Shown here: positions 1 through 9,005 of the stretch, one piece after another
Position numbering within the stretch: the first letter of the stretch is position 1
Layout: each line of letters starts with the position of its first letter
Assembly (NCBI RefSeq): GCF_003025595.1
Contig: NZ_PYMI01000002.1
Location: forward strand, 248,001 to 312,000
Direction: 5' to 3'
Origin: Photobacterium ganghwense
GTDB lineage: Bacteria; Pseudomonadota; Gammaproteobacteria; Enterobacterales; Vibrionaceae
Length of the DNA: 64,000 nt
Notes under the pieces: model-generated
What the model saw: the letters and a program-made list of their open reading frames with translations, nothing else
Databases searched by the model: none
What the model was told of the DNA's origin: nothing
Translations under genes and position numbers: made by a program

Positions 1-621
1 CCGGCCTTTGGTTTTTCCGTGTTGTTGTTGCAAGGCCTGCAGTAACTGTTGGTTTTCCAGCTCGGTGTTGTAATCCCCGAAACGGTTAATCATCGAACCG
101 ACAAACACCATAACGACATCAAATGGCTGCCATTGAGTCGGGGCGAAGTGGCCGTCCAGAAACTGTTTGGGCATCAGGGTGTCTGGTGACTGTTCGATAT
201 GGCGAATCCAGGCGTTGAGGCCATCGGCATAACCCTGAAAAATTTCGGCATCTTCGGGCGGGAGTGCGTTCAGGGCCTGACGGATCGCATCCGGGTTGTA
301 ATGCTCGCGGACTTTGATATCCAGCGGCAGGTACTCTTTGCCCAGCACTTCAGCAACCTTGCCCTGCGCGCTGCGCTTGGCCATTTCCAGCTGATACAGG
401 CGATCCTGCGCAATGGCATAGCCAAAGCCGTAGAACAGCCCATAAGTGTTGTCGGCGTAGATATGCGGAGTACCGTAGTTATCGCGCAGAATGGTAATGT
501 CTTCCTGTGCGGCTTGTCGGGTCTCTGCCAGCGAGGCTTCGGGCATCGGCAATGAAGAGCAGGCTGTCAGCAGTGACAGACTTACCAGAGCAAGGCAGGG
601 AGACAAAGTGTGTTTTTTCAT
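1..621 (-). CDS. pac: Penicillin G acylase-like amidase, lipoprotein, 5' part only (runs off window)
   Basis: Reading the minus strand from the ATG at 621 gives 207 codons open to the window edge, preceded by AAGGA about ten bases upstream. The first residues form a lipoprotein signal with lipobox LLTAC. The following stretch contains RDNYGTPHIYA, YGFGYAIAQDRLYQ, SAQGKVAEVLG and a PKQF...QPFDV block, which match the alpha chain of penicillin G acylase (Ntn-hydrolase family) as I remember the Escherichia coli W enzyme. That family hydrolyses N-phenylacetyl amides, releasing phenylacetate. The nucleophilic serine and beta chain lie outside the window. The lipobox differs from the soluble periplasmic E. 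coli enzyme and suggests membrane anchoring. The next genes import or degrade phenylacetate, which supports this reading over other acylases such as AHL acylase. Confidence 0.85.
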   Translation of the reverse strand, partial: MKKHTLSPCLALVSLSLLTACSSLPMPEASLAETRQAAQEDITILRDNYGTPHIYADNTYGLFYGFGYAIAQDRLYQLEMAKRSAQGKVAEVLGKEYLPLDIKVREHYNPDAIRQALNALPPEDAEIFQGYADGLNAWIRHIEQSPDTLMPKQFLDGHFAPTQWQPFDVVMVFVGSMINRFGDYNTELENQQLLQALQQQHGKTKGR

Positions 622-693
622 GCGTTGAATAGTCCTTTACGTCGTAGGGATAAATGTTTTTGAGACAGCCTGAAATCAAAAACACGAATGGAA

Positions 694-732
694 TAAAAAA
701 AGCCGGAAAACAGTCACAGAATGAAATCCGGC
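694..732 (-). terminator. Intrinsic terminator before pac
   Basis: On the minus strand, GCCGGA and TCCGGC (702-707 and 727-732) pair around a long loop and are followed by a run of T (complement of 694-701). It lies between dctM and pac, so pac probably has its own promoter or depends on readthrough. Confidence 0.6.
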
Positions 733-810
733 AGAAAAAACGGGTGTCAAACCGGTGTTAACAAATTTCGGATATCGAAAAGTAGGGATATCAAAACGTA
801 CCAGTGAACA

Positions 811-834
811 TACGGGCGGCAGGAACCGCCCGTA
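811..834. terminator. GC-rich hairpin downstream of dctM
   Basis: TACGGGCGG and CCGCCCGTA form a perfect 9-bp stem with a 6-base loop, about 25 bases after the dctM stop. There is no T tract, so this may stabilise the 3' end or work together with the terminator at 694-732. Confidence 0.45.
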
Positions 835-858
835 ACCAGCACAACAATCAGTGCTGGA

Positions 859-2163
859 TTAAGTGGTATAGAGCATGCCTGGCAGCCAGAGGGATAGCGC
901 CGGAATAAACAGCAACAGCATCAGCCGGATAATGTCGGCGCACCAGAACGGGGTGACCCCTTTGAAAATCGTGCTGGTTTTTATGTCTTTAATCACACCG
1001 CTCAGGACAAAAATATTCAGTCCGACCGGCGGAGTGATCAGGCTGATTTCCGTCACAACTACGACAATGATGCCAAACCATATCAAATCAAAACCCATGC
1101 TCTGAACCAGCGGGTAAAACACCGGAATGGTCAGGAGTAACATCGACAGGCTTTCAAATACGGTGCCCAACAGGATGTAGATACCAATGATGGCCAACAT
1201 CACCAGAATTGGCTCGGCACCGACTGACGAAATCAGATTCACCAAATCGTCGGGTAGACCGGCCCGGTTGACAAAATTGGAGTAAATCAGGGCGCCGATA
1301 ATGACGCCGAACAGCATGGTACTGGTTCGGGCGGTTTCGATCAGGATGTCCTGCAATATCGCCAGTGTCAGGGTTTTGCGGTACAGCGCAATCAGAAATG
1401 CCCCGCCAGCGCCGATGCCTGCGGCTTCCGTTGGCGTGAAAATCCCACCGTAAATCCCCCCCATGACCAGCACGAACAGACCGAGAATGGCAGAGACAGA
1501 ACGAATCGCATGCCACTTTTCTGCCTTGCTCATGCGTTCGCCGCAAGGGCCGGCTTTCGGGTCACGCCACACCACGTAGCGGGTCGCCAGCATGTACAGC
1601 ACAATCCCTAACATCCCCGGCAGAAAACCGGCGGCAAACAGGTCGCGAATACTCTGCTCCGTCAGCACGCCATAGATAATCAGGATCACACTGGGTGGGA
1701 TCAGAATACCCAGCGTACCGCCTGCCGCGATTGAAGCGGCGGCCAGCCCGTCGGAGTAGCCGTATTTTCGCATCGACGGCATGGCGACTTTGGCCATGGT
1801 TGCTGAAGTGGCCAGACTGGAGCCTGATATCGCAGAAAATCCACCGCAGGCGGCAACAGTCGCCATTGCCAGTCCGCCCTTTTTGTGGCCAAAAAAGGCA
1901 TAACAGGCGCGGTACAGTTCCTGAGACAAACCGGCCTTAGTGATGAAATTGCCCATCAGAATGAACATCGGGATCACCGACAGGCCGTAATCCTGAGCTG
2001 TGTCTATTAGGCGTTTGGCACTGATCGACAGTGCACCATTGATGTTCCAGTCGCCCAGCGCGGCATAGCCGATGAATCCGACTATCCCCATCGCAAACGC
2101 AATCGGCATCCGGAGCAGAATCAAGACCATCAGCACAGCGAAACCAATCAGTGTGGTCAGCAT
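859..2163 (-). CDS. dctM: TRAP transporter large permease (DctM)
   Basis: This 434-residue protein is almost entirely hydrophobic, with about a dozen membrane segments, and has the usual length of DctM subunits. Blocks such as GFSAISGSSLATSATM and GGTLGILIPPSV are the conserved glycine/proline-rich signature of the large TRAP permease, which uses the sodium gradient to drive organic acid uptake through the inner membrane. It overlaps dctQ by seven bases, so the two are translationally coupled. The neighbouring acylase and paa genes suggest phenylacetate or a related aromatic acid as cargo. That substrate is inferred from position only. Confidence 0.9.
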   Translation of the reverse strand: MLTTLIGFAVLMVLILLRMPIAFAMGIVGFIGYAALGDWNINGALSISAKRLIDTAQDYGLSVIPMFILMGNFITKAGLSQELYRACYAFFGHKKGGLAMATVAACGGFSAISGSSLATSATMAKVAMPSMRKYGYSDGLAAASIAAGGTLGILIPPSVILIIYGVLTEQSIRDLFAAGFLPGMLGIVLYMLATRYVVWRDPKAGPCGERMSKAEKWHAIRSVSAILGLFVLVMGGIYGGIFTPTEAAGIGAGGAFLIALYRKTLTLAILQDILIETARTSTMLFGVIIGALIYSNFVNRAGLPDDLVNLISSVGAEPILVMLAIIGIYILLGTVFESLSMLLLTIPVFYPLVQSMGFDLIWFGIIVVVVTEISLITPPVGLNIFVLSGVIKDIKTSTIFKGVTPFWCADIIRLMLLLFIPALSLWLPGMLYTT

Positions 2164-2690
2164 GTTGCGTCCTCCTGGTTGTCATATTGCTTGCCGCAGA
2201 ACTGGGTAATGCACAGCACCAGTGAGGTCACGGCGGTTAACCAGCAGGAGATCGCCAGAAAGTAAATAAAGTAGTACAGCGGGATTTCCAGGTATTCGGT
2301 GATTTCACCATAACGCTGAGACCGTACCGCCAGATCCCAAATTTTGATCCCAATAGTTACCAGACTGAAAGCAACCGCCAGACTGAATAGCGCATCGCGA
2401 ACCCGCTTCACGCCGGTCGGAATAATGCTGTCGGTCAGATCGACACTGATGTGTTCCTTGCGCCAGGTGATCAGCGGCAAGGTGGCAAAAATCAGGCTGC
2501 CGAGCAGCAATTCCGTCAGTTCAACACTGCCGGTCAGTGGCATATCAAAAAAGTAGCGTCCTACGACATCGACACAGGTGATGGTCATCAGGCCGAACAA
2601 CAGCAGGGCGGCTACCCGTTTGAGTAGCCGGTCGAGATGCCGGGCGCCCCATTCCCAGCATCGGGTGAAAAAGTGTATTCCTTGCTTCAT
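2157..2690 (-). CDS. dctQ: TRAP transporter small permease (DctQ)
   Basis: A 177-residue protein with four predicted hydrophobic segments and the sequence DVVGRYFFDMPLTGSVE, typical of DctQ, the small membrane subunit that pairs with DctM. ITWRKEHISVD after the second segment is also characteristic. It sits between the binding protein (nine bases upstream) and dctM (overlapping), the standard dctPQM order. It has no catalytic residues. Its role is to hold the large permease in the complex. Confidence 0.9.
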   Translation of the reverse strand: MKQGIHFFTRCWEWGARHLDRLLKRVAALLLFGLMTITCVDVVGRYFFDMPLTGSVELTELLLGSLIFATLPLITWRKEHISVDLTDSIIPTGVKRVRDALFSLAVAFSLVTIGIKIWDLAVRSQRYGEITEYLEIPLYYFIYFLAISCWLTAVTSLVLCITQFCGKQYDNQEDATC

Positions 2691-2699
2691 GACACGACC

Positions 2700-3731
2700 C
2701 TATAGCTCGATCGGCTGGTAGTTGCGCGCTTCCTGGCGGAAGGCATTCAGGGCGGTTTTCGCATCCACGCCACGGCGATTGGCGGCTTTGACCCAGTCTT
2801 CATCCATGCCCTTAACCGCTTGCTGGAAAAACGCCACATCGTCGTCAGAGGCATTCACTACTTTGCTGCCGCTGGCAATGATGTCTTGCTCGCCCACATC
2901 ATCGGCGGCGGCCCAGGCACGACCGGCCAGCGCGGACAAACGCTCACCGGAGACTCGGCGAATGGCTTCACGATCTTGTTCCGACAGCTGCGCCATGAAA
3001 TCAGGGCTGAGGAAAATACCGAATGATCCCATGTACAGGCCATGCGGCAGCTTGATGGTGTAAGGGGTAACATCTTTGAACCGGCCAACTTTCATCATAT
3101 CCATCTGCATGAAAATACCGTCAGCCACGCCCTGTGAAAGCATCTCGTAAGCTTTGTTGGCAGGAGCATTGACGCCGGTGACGCCCAGACGCTTACCGAT
3201 TTCCGTGGAGACGCCACCGCCGACCCGGATCTTTTTGCCGGCCAATTCGCGGATGCTGGCAATAGGGTTTCGCAGGTGGATCTGTCCCGGTCCGTGGACA
3301 AACAAGCCAGCGACTTCAACGCCATCGTACTCACCGGCCTTCTGGAAATATTGTTGATTGATGCGCCAGTGAGCGACAGAAACCGCTTCGGCACCGGCAT
3401 CCAGCCCCGGCAGTTCGGTCATCTGTGAGAGCTGAAAGCGACCCGGCAGATAGCCGTGGAAGGTCCAGGCGGCATCAATAGCTCCGTCTTCGACCATGTC
3501 GACCAGGCTTTTCGGGTGACCGACATCGTATTCCAGTTTGATTTTTACCCTGCCTTCAGTGGCGTCTTCTATCCATTGTCCCCAGGTCGGAAACACGTCC
3601 TGATTCATGGTGTGGGTCGGACTGAGCCAGGTCGCGATACGGAGTTCATGCTCGGCGGCTATAGCACTACCGGCGAACATCCATCCTGCGGTGATCCCGG
3701 CAGTAAACGTCATCATGGCTTTTTTCAGCAT
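2700..3731 (-). CDS. dctP: TRAP transporter periplasmic solute-binding protein (DctP)
   Basis: I choose the ATG at 3731 because AAGGAA lies eight bases before it and it begins directly with a signal peptide (MLKKAMMTF... ending SAIAA). An in-frame upstream start at 3782 would place 17 unlikely residues before the signal. The mature protein has the DctP fold pattern, including IRELAGKKIRVGGG and NKAYEMLSQGVADG, where the family arginine binds the ligand carboxylate. It captures a carboxylate in the periplasm and hands it to DctQM. The gene is divergent from paaZ across about 220 bases, so the two may share regulation. The ligand is not proven; phenylacetate is the contextual guess. Confidence 0.88.
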   Translation of the reverse strand: MLKKAMMTFTAGITAGWMFAGSAIAAEHELRIATWLSPTHTMNQDVFPTWGQWIEDATEGRVKIKLEYDVGHPKSLVDMVEDGAIDAAWTFHGYLPGRFQLSQMTELPGLDAGAEAVSVAHWRINQQYFQKAGEYDGVEVAGLFVHGPGQIHLRNPIASIRELAGKKIRVGGGVSTEIGKRLGVTGVNAPANKAYEMLSQGVADGIFMQMDMMKVGRFKDVTPYTIKLPHGLYMGSFGIFLSPDFMAQLSEQDREAIRRVSGERLSALAGRAWAAADDVGEQDIIASGSKVVNASDDDVAFFQQAVKGMDEDWVKAANRRGVDAKTALNAFRQEARNYQPIEL

Positions 3732-3951
3732 AACAATTCCTTTTTTGTAACGGTTGGCCAGAGGTAAAAATAAACATGACACACAAAATAAAATTTAACA
3801 AAGAAATTGTATCGTTTTTATTTGATGTTTGTTGTTTGGATGTTACATTTGTGATCGATAACGAGATGACACAGCCTCTGCATTCCCTCTCTGGCGACTG
3901 CCTGAAACGGGTGAGACGTCATCGTTGATACGCCAAATTAGGAAGGACACG
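3732..3951. promoter_or_regulatory. Divergent promoter region between dctPQM and paaZ
   Basis: This A+T-rich spacer separates two divergent units. It contains TTTGTGATCGATAACG near 3848-3863. The first half resembles both a CRP half-site and the start of the PaaX box as I remember it, but the second half is poor. I could not define a convincing promoter pair by eye. Confidence 0.35.
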
Positions 3952-6006
3952 ATGGAAACGTTACATAGCTACGTAAAAGGAAACTGGTATGTCGGTGGCG
4001 GGAAGCCACGGGTGATTTGCAGTGCGCTGAATGGCGAAGCCATTTACCAGCTCGACAGCAGCGGGATCGATAACCAGGCCATGCTGGCGTACGGGCGGGA
4101 AAAAGGCAGCCGGGCACTGGCCGGTATGACGTTCCTGGAGCGGGCCACAATGCTGAAAGAGGTGGCCAAATGTATTCTGGCACATAAAGAAGAGCTGTAT
4201 GCGCTGGCGGCCGAGACTGGTGCAACTCGCACCGACTCATGGATTGACATTGAGGGTGGTGCCGCAACCTTTTTCAATTACGCCAGCTTGGCGAACCGCG
4301 AACTGCCGAATGATACGGTATGGCCGGAAGACGATCTGATTCCGTTGTCAAAAGAAGGTACCTTTGCCGCTCGCCACATTCTGACGTCAAAGCCTGGGGT
4401 GGCAGTACATATCAACGCTTATAACTTCCCGTGCTGGGGGATGCTGGAAAAACTGGCGCCAACCTGGCTTGGCGGCATGGCGGCCATCGTAAAACCGGCT
4501 TCGGATTCGGCCTATGTGACCCAGGCCGTGGTACGCATTATGGTTGACAGCGGCTTGGTGCCGGAAGGCGCGATTCAGTTGGTATGCGGTTCAACCGGCG
4601 ATCTGCTTGACTGCCTGGATACCCAGGATGTGGTCACGTTTACTGGCTCGGCCCAGACCGGTCAGATGTTGCGTGCCACGCCAAACCTGATTGAAAAATC
4701 CATTCCGTTCACCATGGAAGCCGACTCAGTCAACTGCGCTATTTTGGGTGATGATGTGACTCCGGAATCCCCTGAGTTTGCACTGTTTGTCAAAGAAGTA
4801 TGCCGTGAAATGACGGTCAAAGCGGGTCAGAAATGTACGGCGATTCGCCGTGCCATGGTGCCGCAGCATTTACTGGAAGCCACCAGTCAGGCACTGGTTG
4901 AGCGACTGTCACGGGTAGTGGTTGGTGACCCGGCGCAGGAAGGCGTGACGATGGGCGCACTGATCAGTCAATCGCAGCGTGATGATGTGCAGGAGCGTGT
5001 GACAACGCTGTCCAATGTGTGCCGAGTCGTGACCGGCGGTACGCTGGACGGGTTTGAGCCACAGGGAGCGGCACAGGGGGCGTATTATCCGCCAACGCTG
5101 CTGGTGTGCGATGATCCGTTCAACGCACCAGCTGTGCACGACACCGAAGCATTTGGTCCGGTTTGTACCCTTATGCCATACCAAAACCGCGATGAAGCGG
5201 TGTCCCTGGCTAAGCTGGGACAGGGCAGCCTAGTCGGTAGTTTGGTGACTGCCAGCGGCGCGTTTGCCGCTGATATGGTGGCCCGTATTGGCCATGCTCA
5301 CGGGCGTCTGCATGTGCTCAATGCTGAATCGGCCAGAGAGTCTACCGGGCACGGTTCACCACTGCCGATGCTGGTGCATGGCGGACCCGGTCGCGCTGGT
5401 GGCGGCGAGGAAATGGGCGGCTTGCGCGGGGTGAAGCATTATATGCAACGTACCGCTATTCAGGGCTCACCGACCATGCTGGCCGCGATTGGCCGTGAAT
5501 GGGTACGGGGTGCGGAGAAAATCCGCGATGTGGTGCACCCGTTCCGTAAGCATTTTGAGGACATTGCGATCGGCGAATCACTCACCACGGCACGACGTAC
5601 CATTACGGAAGCTGACATTGTTAATTTTGCTTGCCTGAGCGGCGATCATTTTTATGCGCACATGGATGAGATTGCTGCCCGTGAATCCATGTTCGGTCAG
5701 CGGGTTGCGCATGGCTATTTCGTGATTTCTGCTGCGGCCGGTTTGTTCGTAGAAGCGGCACCGGGGCCGGTGCTGGCCAACTATGGGATGGAAAATCTGC
5801 GCTTTATCGAACCTGTAGTGATTGGGGACACTATCCAGGTCCATCTGACCTGCCAGCGGAAGATCAAAAAGCCGCAGCGCCGACCTGAGGATGTGCCTCA
5901 AGGCGTGATTGTATGGGATGTGGAAGTGGTGAAGCAGGACGGCTCTACGGTTGCGTCATACAGCATCTTGACGCTGGTCGCCCGGCGGGAAGGCGATGTT
6001 GCCTGA
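3952..6006 (+). CDS. paaZ: PaaZ: oxepin-CoA hydrolase / 3-oxo-5,6-dehydrosuberyl-CoA semialdehyde dehydrogenase
   Basis: Fusion enzyme of 684 residues, close to the usual length (about 680). The N-terminal aldehyde dehydrogenase domain (to about residue 520) shows [15 protein letters not shown], the catalytic glutamate in MEADSVNCA and the catalytic cysteine in [12 protein letters not shown]. The C-terminal MaoC-type hydratase domain shows [11 protein letters not shown] with its Asp/His pair. PaaZ opens the oxepin ring and oxidises the resulting aldehyde. I start at the ATG at 3952 after TTAGGAAGG; a TTG nine codons upstream is less likely. It has its own terminator and is transcribed ahead of paaA on the same strand, whereas in E. 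coli it is divergent. Confidence 0.95.
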   Translation: METLHSYVKGNWYVGGGKPRVICSALNGEAIYQLDSSGIDNQAMLAYGREKGSRALAGMTFLERATMLKEVAKCILAHKEELYALAAETGATRTDSWIDIEGGAATFFNYASLANRELPNDTVWPEDDLIPLSKEGTFAARHILTSKPGVAVHINAYNFPCWGMLEKLAPTWLGGMAAIVKPASDSAYVTQAVVRIMVDSGLVPEGAIQLVCGSTGDLLDCLDTQDVVTFTGSAQTGQMLRATPNLIEKSIPFTMEADSVNCAILGDDVTPESPEFALFVKEVCREMTVKAGQKCTAIRRAMVPQHLLEATSQALVERLSRVVVGDPAQEGVTMGALISQSQRDDVQERVTTLSNVCRVVTGGTLDGFEPQGAAQGAYYPPTLLVCDDPFNAPAVHDTEAFGPVCTLMPYQNRDEAVSLAKLGQGSLVGSLVTASGAFAADMVARIGHAHGRLHVLNAESARESTGHGSPLPMLVHGGPGRAGGGEEMGGLRGVKHYMQRTAIQGSPTMLAAIGREWVRGAEKIRDVVHPFRKHFEDIAIGESLTTARRTITEADIVNFACLSGDHFYAHMDEIAARESMFGQRVAHGYFVISAAAGLFVEAAPGPVLANYGMENLRFIEPVVIGDTIQVHLTCQRKIKKPQRRPEDVPQGVIVWDVEVVKQDGSTVASYSILTLVARREGDVA

Positions 6007-6074
6007 GCCTTCGCGTCTGTCCGAGATGCCTGCGATGTAAAGTGGTTCTGCTGTTTATAGGGTTAGAGGCTTGT

Positions 6075-6095
6075 AGCTCAAAGCTCAAAGCTCAT
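6075..6095. repeat. 7-bp tandem repeat, three copies
   Basis: AGCTCAA, AGCTCAA and AGCTCAT lie head to tail 68 bases after the paaZ stop. This is one of several short intergenic tandem repeats in the window. Confidence 0.7.
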
Positions 6096-6182
6096 AGACG
6101 GGTTTTTCGCAGGTATCCCGGTATTTACTGCGTTGTCAGCATCGCCACAAGTCTGATTTGTATTGTGTTTTTCTCCATTTTG

Positions 6183-6208
6183 GGGACGGCTTGATCGTCC
6201 CTTTTTTT
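6183..6208 (+). terminator. Intrinsic terminator after paaZ
   Basis: GGGACG and CGTCCC pair around a seven-base loop and are followed by seven T residues. It separates paaZ from the paaA operon, so paaABCDEFGHIJ must be driven mainly by a promoter after 6208. Confidence 0.85.
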
Positions 6209-6337
6209 CACCGTTTTGGTGCCTATTTTCCCCTCCTGCCACTACCTCGATAACTCTCTTATCAATTTTTTATTTCCCTTACCTGCTCGTTACTCTTTTC
6301 TCCTGCTGACTCCTCACCCTTTTAAATACAGATGTAA

Positions 6338-6421
6338 TCACTTTGTGAAAAATATTTTGATTGCTCGTATTGCCAAAGTGAAAATAAGTGATACATTAAA
6401 AATCACAAACGATAAATTAAT
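6338..6421 (+). promoter_or_regulatory. Putative paaA operon promoter with inverted GTGA/TCAC elements
   Basis: TCACTTTG (6338-6345) and CAAAGTGA (6374-6381) form an 8-bp inverted repeat. The first arm also reads TCAC-TTT-GTGA by itself, and a further GTGA...TCAC pair lies at about 6388-6405. A weak -35/-10 pair (GTGATA, then GATAAA at 6411) would put the start of transcription just before the paaA ribosome site. PaaX is the obvious candidate ligand-controlled repressor. That link is inferred. Confidence 0.45.
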
Positions 6422-6442
6422 GTGTCATATTGGAGTTGGATG

Positions 6443-7372
6443 ATGAATGAGTCCGCGCTGTTCGAACAGAAGGTCGCCAGTGAAACGGCGATAGAGCCTA
6501 AGGATTGGATGCCTGAGCACTACCGCAAAACCCTGATCCGCCAGATTGGCCAACATGCCCATTCGGAAATTGTCGGCATGCTGCCGGAAGCAAACTGGCT
6601 GACCCGTGCCCCGACGCTGCACCGTAAGGCCGTACTGCTGGCCAAAATCCAGGATGAGGCCGGTCACGGCATGTATCTGTACAGTGCAGCGGAAACGCTG
6701 GGCGGTGATCGCACCGAGCTGTATCAGAAGATGTTGGCTGGCGAGATGAAGTACTCATCCATCTTCAATTATCCGACTCTGACCTGGGCGGACATCGGCG
6801 TGGTGGGCTGGCTGGTTGACGGGGCGGCAATTGTTAATCAGGTGGCGCTGTGCCGGACTTCGTACGGCCCTTATGCCCGCGCGATGGTGCGCATTTGTAA
6901 GGAAGAAAGTTTTCACCAGCGTCAGGGCTATGAAGCTGTGACGGCACTGGCGAATGGCACGGAAGCACAGCGCGCGATGCTGCAGGATGCCATCAACCGC
7001 TGGTGGTGGCCGTCGCTGATGATGTTCGGTCCGAATGACAGCGAGTCGCCGAATTCCGCTCAGAGCATGGCGTGGAAAATTAAACGTCTGAGTAATGACG
7101 AGCTGCGTCAGAAGTTCGTGGACAACACGGTTCACCAGGTTGAGGCGCTCGGCATGACGGTGCCTGACCCGGATCTCAAATGGAATGAAGAACTCGGCCA
7201 CTATGAGTTTGGTGAAATCGACTGGGAAGAATTCAATCAGGTCATTCAGGGTCACGGGATCTGTAATCAGGAGCGCTTAGATGCCAAGCGCCGCGCCTGG
7301 GATAACGGCGCCTGGGTTCGCGAAGCCGCACTGGCTCACGCCCGTAAGCAAAACGTTCGACAGGTAGCATGA
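6443..7372 (+). CDS. paaA: PaaA: phenylacetyl-CoA 1,2-epoxidase, catalytic subunit
   Basis: A 309-residue di-iron monooxygenase subunit, the same length as in E. coli when started at 6443 (GGAG lies seven bases upstream; an ATG at 6440 and a GTG at 6422 are too close or too far). Carboxylate/histidine iron ligands are visible in [18 protein letters not shown] and [11 protein letters not shown], each with the ExxH pattern. Together with PaaB, PaaC and PaaE it inserts one oxygen atom into the aromatic ring of phenylacetyl-CoA to give ring-1,2-epoxyphenylacetyl-CoA. First gene of a tightly packed ten-gene operon. Confidence 0.97.
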   Translation: MNESALFEQKVASETAIEPKDWMPEHYRKTLIRQIGQHAHSEIVGMLPEANWLTRAPTLHRKAVLLAKIQDEAGHGMYLYSAAETLGGDRTELYQKMLAGEMKYSSIFNYPTLTWADIGVVGWLVDGAAIVNQVALCRTSYGPYARAMVRICKEESFHQRQGYEAVTALANGTEAQRAMLQDAINRWWWPSLMMFGPNDSESPNSAQSMAWKIKRLSNDELRQKFVDNTVHQVEALGMTVPDPDLKWNEELGHYEFGEIDWEEFNQVIQGHGICNQERLDAKRRAWDNGAWVREAALAHARKQNVRQVA

Positions 7373-7386
7373 CAAGGAGAGTAGAA

Positions 7387-7674
7387 ATGAACACAGCAAC
7401 TTGGCCTCTGTATGAGGTGTTTGTCCGAAGCAAACAGGGATTGGATCACAAGCATGTCGGCAGCGTTCGCGCCGCTGACAATCAGATGGCACTGGAAGCG
7501 GCCCGCGATCTGTATACCCGTCGCAACGAAGGATGCTCGGTATGGGTCGTGGAATCTTCCAGCATCACGGCTTCCCAGCCGGAGGAGAAAGGCGCGTTTT
7601 TTGATCCGTCGGATGACAAAGTGTACCGCCATGCGAGTTTCTACACTATCCCGTCCCATATCAAGCACATGTAA
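7387..7674 (+). CDS. paaB: PaaB: phenylacetyl-CoA epoxidase subunit
   Basis: A 95-residue protein matching PaaB throughout: WPLYEVFVRSKQGLDHKHVG near the start, YTRRNEGCSVWVVESS in the middle and VYRHASFYTIP near the end. PaaB bridges the PaaA/PaaC heterodimers in the epoxidase complex and has no metal site itself. The ATG at 7387 follows AAGGAGAG at a normal distance and gives the usual length. An ATG at 7369 overlapping the paaA stop would add six residues and is less likely. Confidence 0.95.
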   Translation: MNTATWPLYEVFVRSKQGLDHKHVGSVRAADNQMALEAARDLYTRRNEGCSVWVVESSSITASQPEEKGAFFDPSDDKVYRHASFYTIPSHIKHM

Positions 7675-7687
7675 CGGGGATTGGATC

Positions 7688-8476
7688 ATGACTACCTCGA
7701 CTTCTGCAAACGGCACAACTGAATCGTCGGCGTTGTTGCAACGCTATGTACTGCAACTGGCAGATACCAGCCTGATATTGTCTCACCGCTTATCCGAATG
7801 GTGCGGTGTCGCACCTGAACTGGAAATCGACATGGCGCTGTCGAACATCGCATTGGATCTGCTGGGTGAAGCCCGCCATTTGTACCAGTATGCCTCTGAG
7901 CTGGACAACCAGCAGCGCACGGAAGATGACTTCGCGTTTTTACGCCATCAGTCCGAGTTCCATAACCTGCTGCTGGCCGAACACCCTAATGAGGGGTTCG
8001 ACATTACGCTGACGCGCCAGTTCCTGTTTGACAGTTACCACTACCTGTTGCTTGACGCGCTGCAGCAGAGCAGCGATCCGCAACTGGTAGCCGTTGCCCG
8101 AAAATCTCTGAAAGAAGTCAGCTATCACCAGCGTTTCAGCCGCGGCTGGCTGATCCGACTGGGGGATGGCACGGCGGAGAGCAAACAGAAAATGCAGCTG
8201 GCGCTTGATGCACTCTGGCGTTTCACCCCAGAGATGTTTGTCTGCTCTGACGCCGAACAGGCGCTGGCTGAACAGGGTATTGCGGTGGATGTTGCCAGCC
8301 TGAAAGCACAGTGGCTGGAGACGGTAACTGAGGCCTGCCATGAAGCCGGGCTAAATGTACCGCAAACCGCCCATCGTCGGGTTGGCGGCAAAGAAGGCCG
8401 CCACAGTGAGCACCTGGGCTACATCCTGGCGGAAATGCAGTTCATGCAAAGGGCCTATCCCAACAGTCAGTGGTAA
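7688..8476 (+). CDS. paaC: PaaC: phenylacetyl-CoA epoxidase structural subunit
   Basis: A ferritin-like protein of 262 residues (E. coli about 250) that pairs with PaaA but has lost iron binding. Recognisable parts are LLQRYVLQLADTSLILSHRL, ALSNIALDLLGEARHLYQYA, LKEVSYHQRFSRGW and GRHSEHLGYILAEMQ. The reading frame is open far upstream, but homology begins only after the ATG at 7688, which lies 14 bases after paaB. It is needed for substrate CoA binding and complex stability rather than catalysis. Confidence 0.95.
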   Translation: MTTSTSANGTTESSALLQRYVLQLADTSLILSHRLSEWCGVAPELEIDMALSNIALDLLGEARHLYQYASELDNQQRTEDDFAFLRHQSEFHNLLLAEHPNEGFDITLTRQFLFDSYHYLLLDALQQSSDPQLVAVARKSLKEVSYHQRFSRGWLIRLGDGTAESKQKMQLALDALWRFTPEMFVCSDAEQALAEQGIAVDVASLKAQWLETVTEACHEAGLNVPQTAHRRVGGKEGRHSEHLGYILAEMQFMQRAYPNSQW

Positions 8477-8485
8477 GGAGGGGAG

Positions 8486-8992
8486 ATGGTAACGCAGAAC
8501 ATCTCACAGCTTGGCCATCCGGCACAGGCGAAGGTCTGGCAGTTGCTCGGCGCGATTCCGGATCCTGAAATCCCGGTGATCACCATTGCCGAACTCGGCA
8601 TGCTGCGCAAAGTGGACTACCGCGGCAACGAATGGGTGGTGACTTTCACACCGACCTATTCGGGCTGCCCGGCGACAGAGATGCTGATCGCCGATATCCG
8701 CCAGACCATGGAAAGTCACGGCTACCTGCCGGTGCGGATTGAAATCAGGCTCGATCCGGCATGGACCACTGACTGGCTGACGCCGGAAGCTCGGAATAAG
8801 CTGACCCGATACGGCATTGCGCCGCCGCAGGGACAAGCGTGCATGACCCGCTCCCTGCCGGATGAAGTGCCGTGTCCACATTGCAGCAGCACCCAGACCC
8901 GGCTGATCAGCGAGTTTGGTTCGACAGCCTGCAAGGCACATTATCAGTGCCGCGACTGTCTGGAGCCTTTTGATTACTTCAAATGTATTTAA
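8486..8992 (+). CDS. paaD: PaaD: maturation factor of the phenylacetyl-CoA epoxidase
   Basis: A 168-residue protein with an N-terminal DUF59/MIP18-like domain (IPDPEIPVITIAELGM, PTYSGCPATEMLI) and a C-terminal zinc-ribbon-like segment with CPHCSSTQ and CRDC, ending in FDYFKCI as PaaD does. It is thought to help assemble the metal centres of the epoxidase. It begins nine bases after paaC behind AAGGAGGGGAG, one of the best ribosome sites in the operon. Confidence 0.93.
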   Translation: MVTQNISQLGHPAQAKVWQLLGAIPDPEIPVITIAELGMLRKVDYRGNEWVVTFTPTYSGCPATEMLIADIRQTMESHGYLPVRIEIRLDPAWTTDWLTPEARNKLTRYGIAPPQGQACMTRSLPDEVPCPHCSSTQTRLISEFGSTACKAHYQCRDCLEPFDYFKCI

Positions 8993-9005
8993 ACGAGAAC
9001 AAACC

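Larger units (their letters stand above)
6007..6442. other. paaZ-paaA spacer without a gene
   Basis: Two open frames here (from 5913 and 6216) have no recognisable protein character. The spacer holds a 7-bp triple repeat (6075-6095), the paaZ terminator (6183-6208) and the A+T-rich promoter and operator region of paaA (about 6330-6440). Confidence 0.7.

Noticed and set aside
3845-3866. CRP site in the dctP-paaZ spacer
   Set aside because: Only one half (TGTGA) matches; the other half is poor.
5913-6443. Two small open frames between paaZ and paaA
   Set aside because: They overlap the paaZ end, a repeat, a terminator and the promoter region, and their translations have no protein character.
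7412-7687. N-terminal extension of PaaC
   Set aside because: This stretch is in frame with paaC but lies inside paaB, and its translation has no PaaC similarity. The ATG at 7688 is the sensible start.
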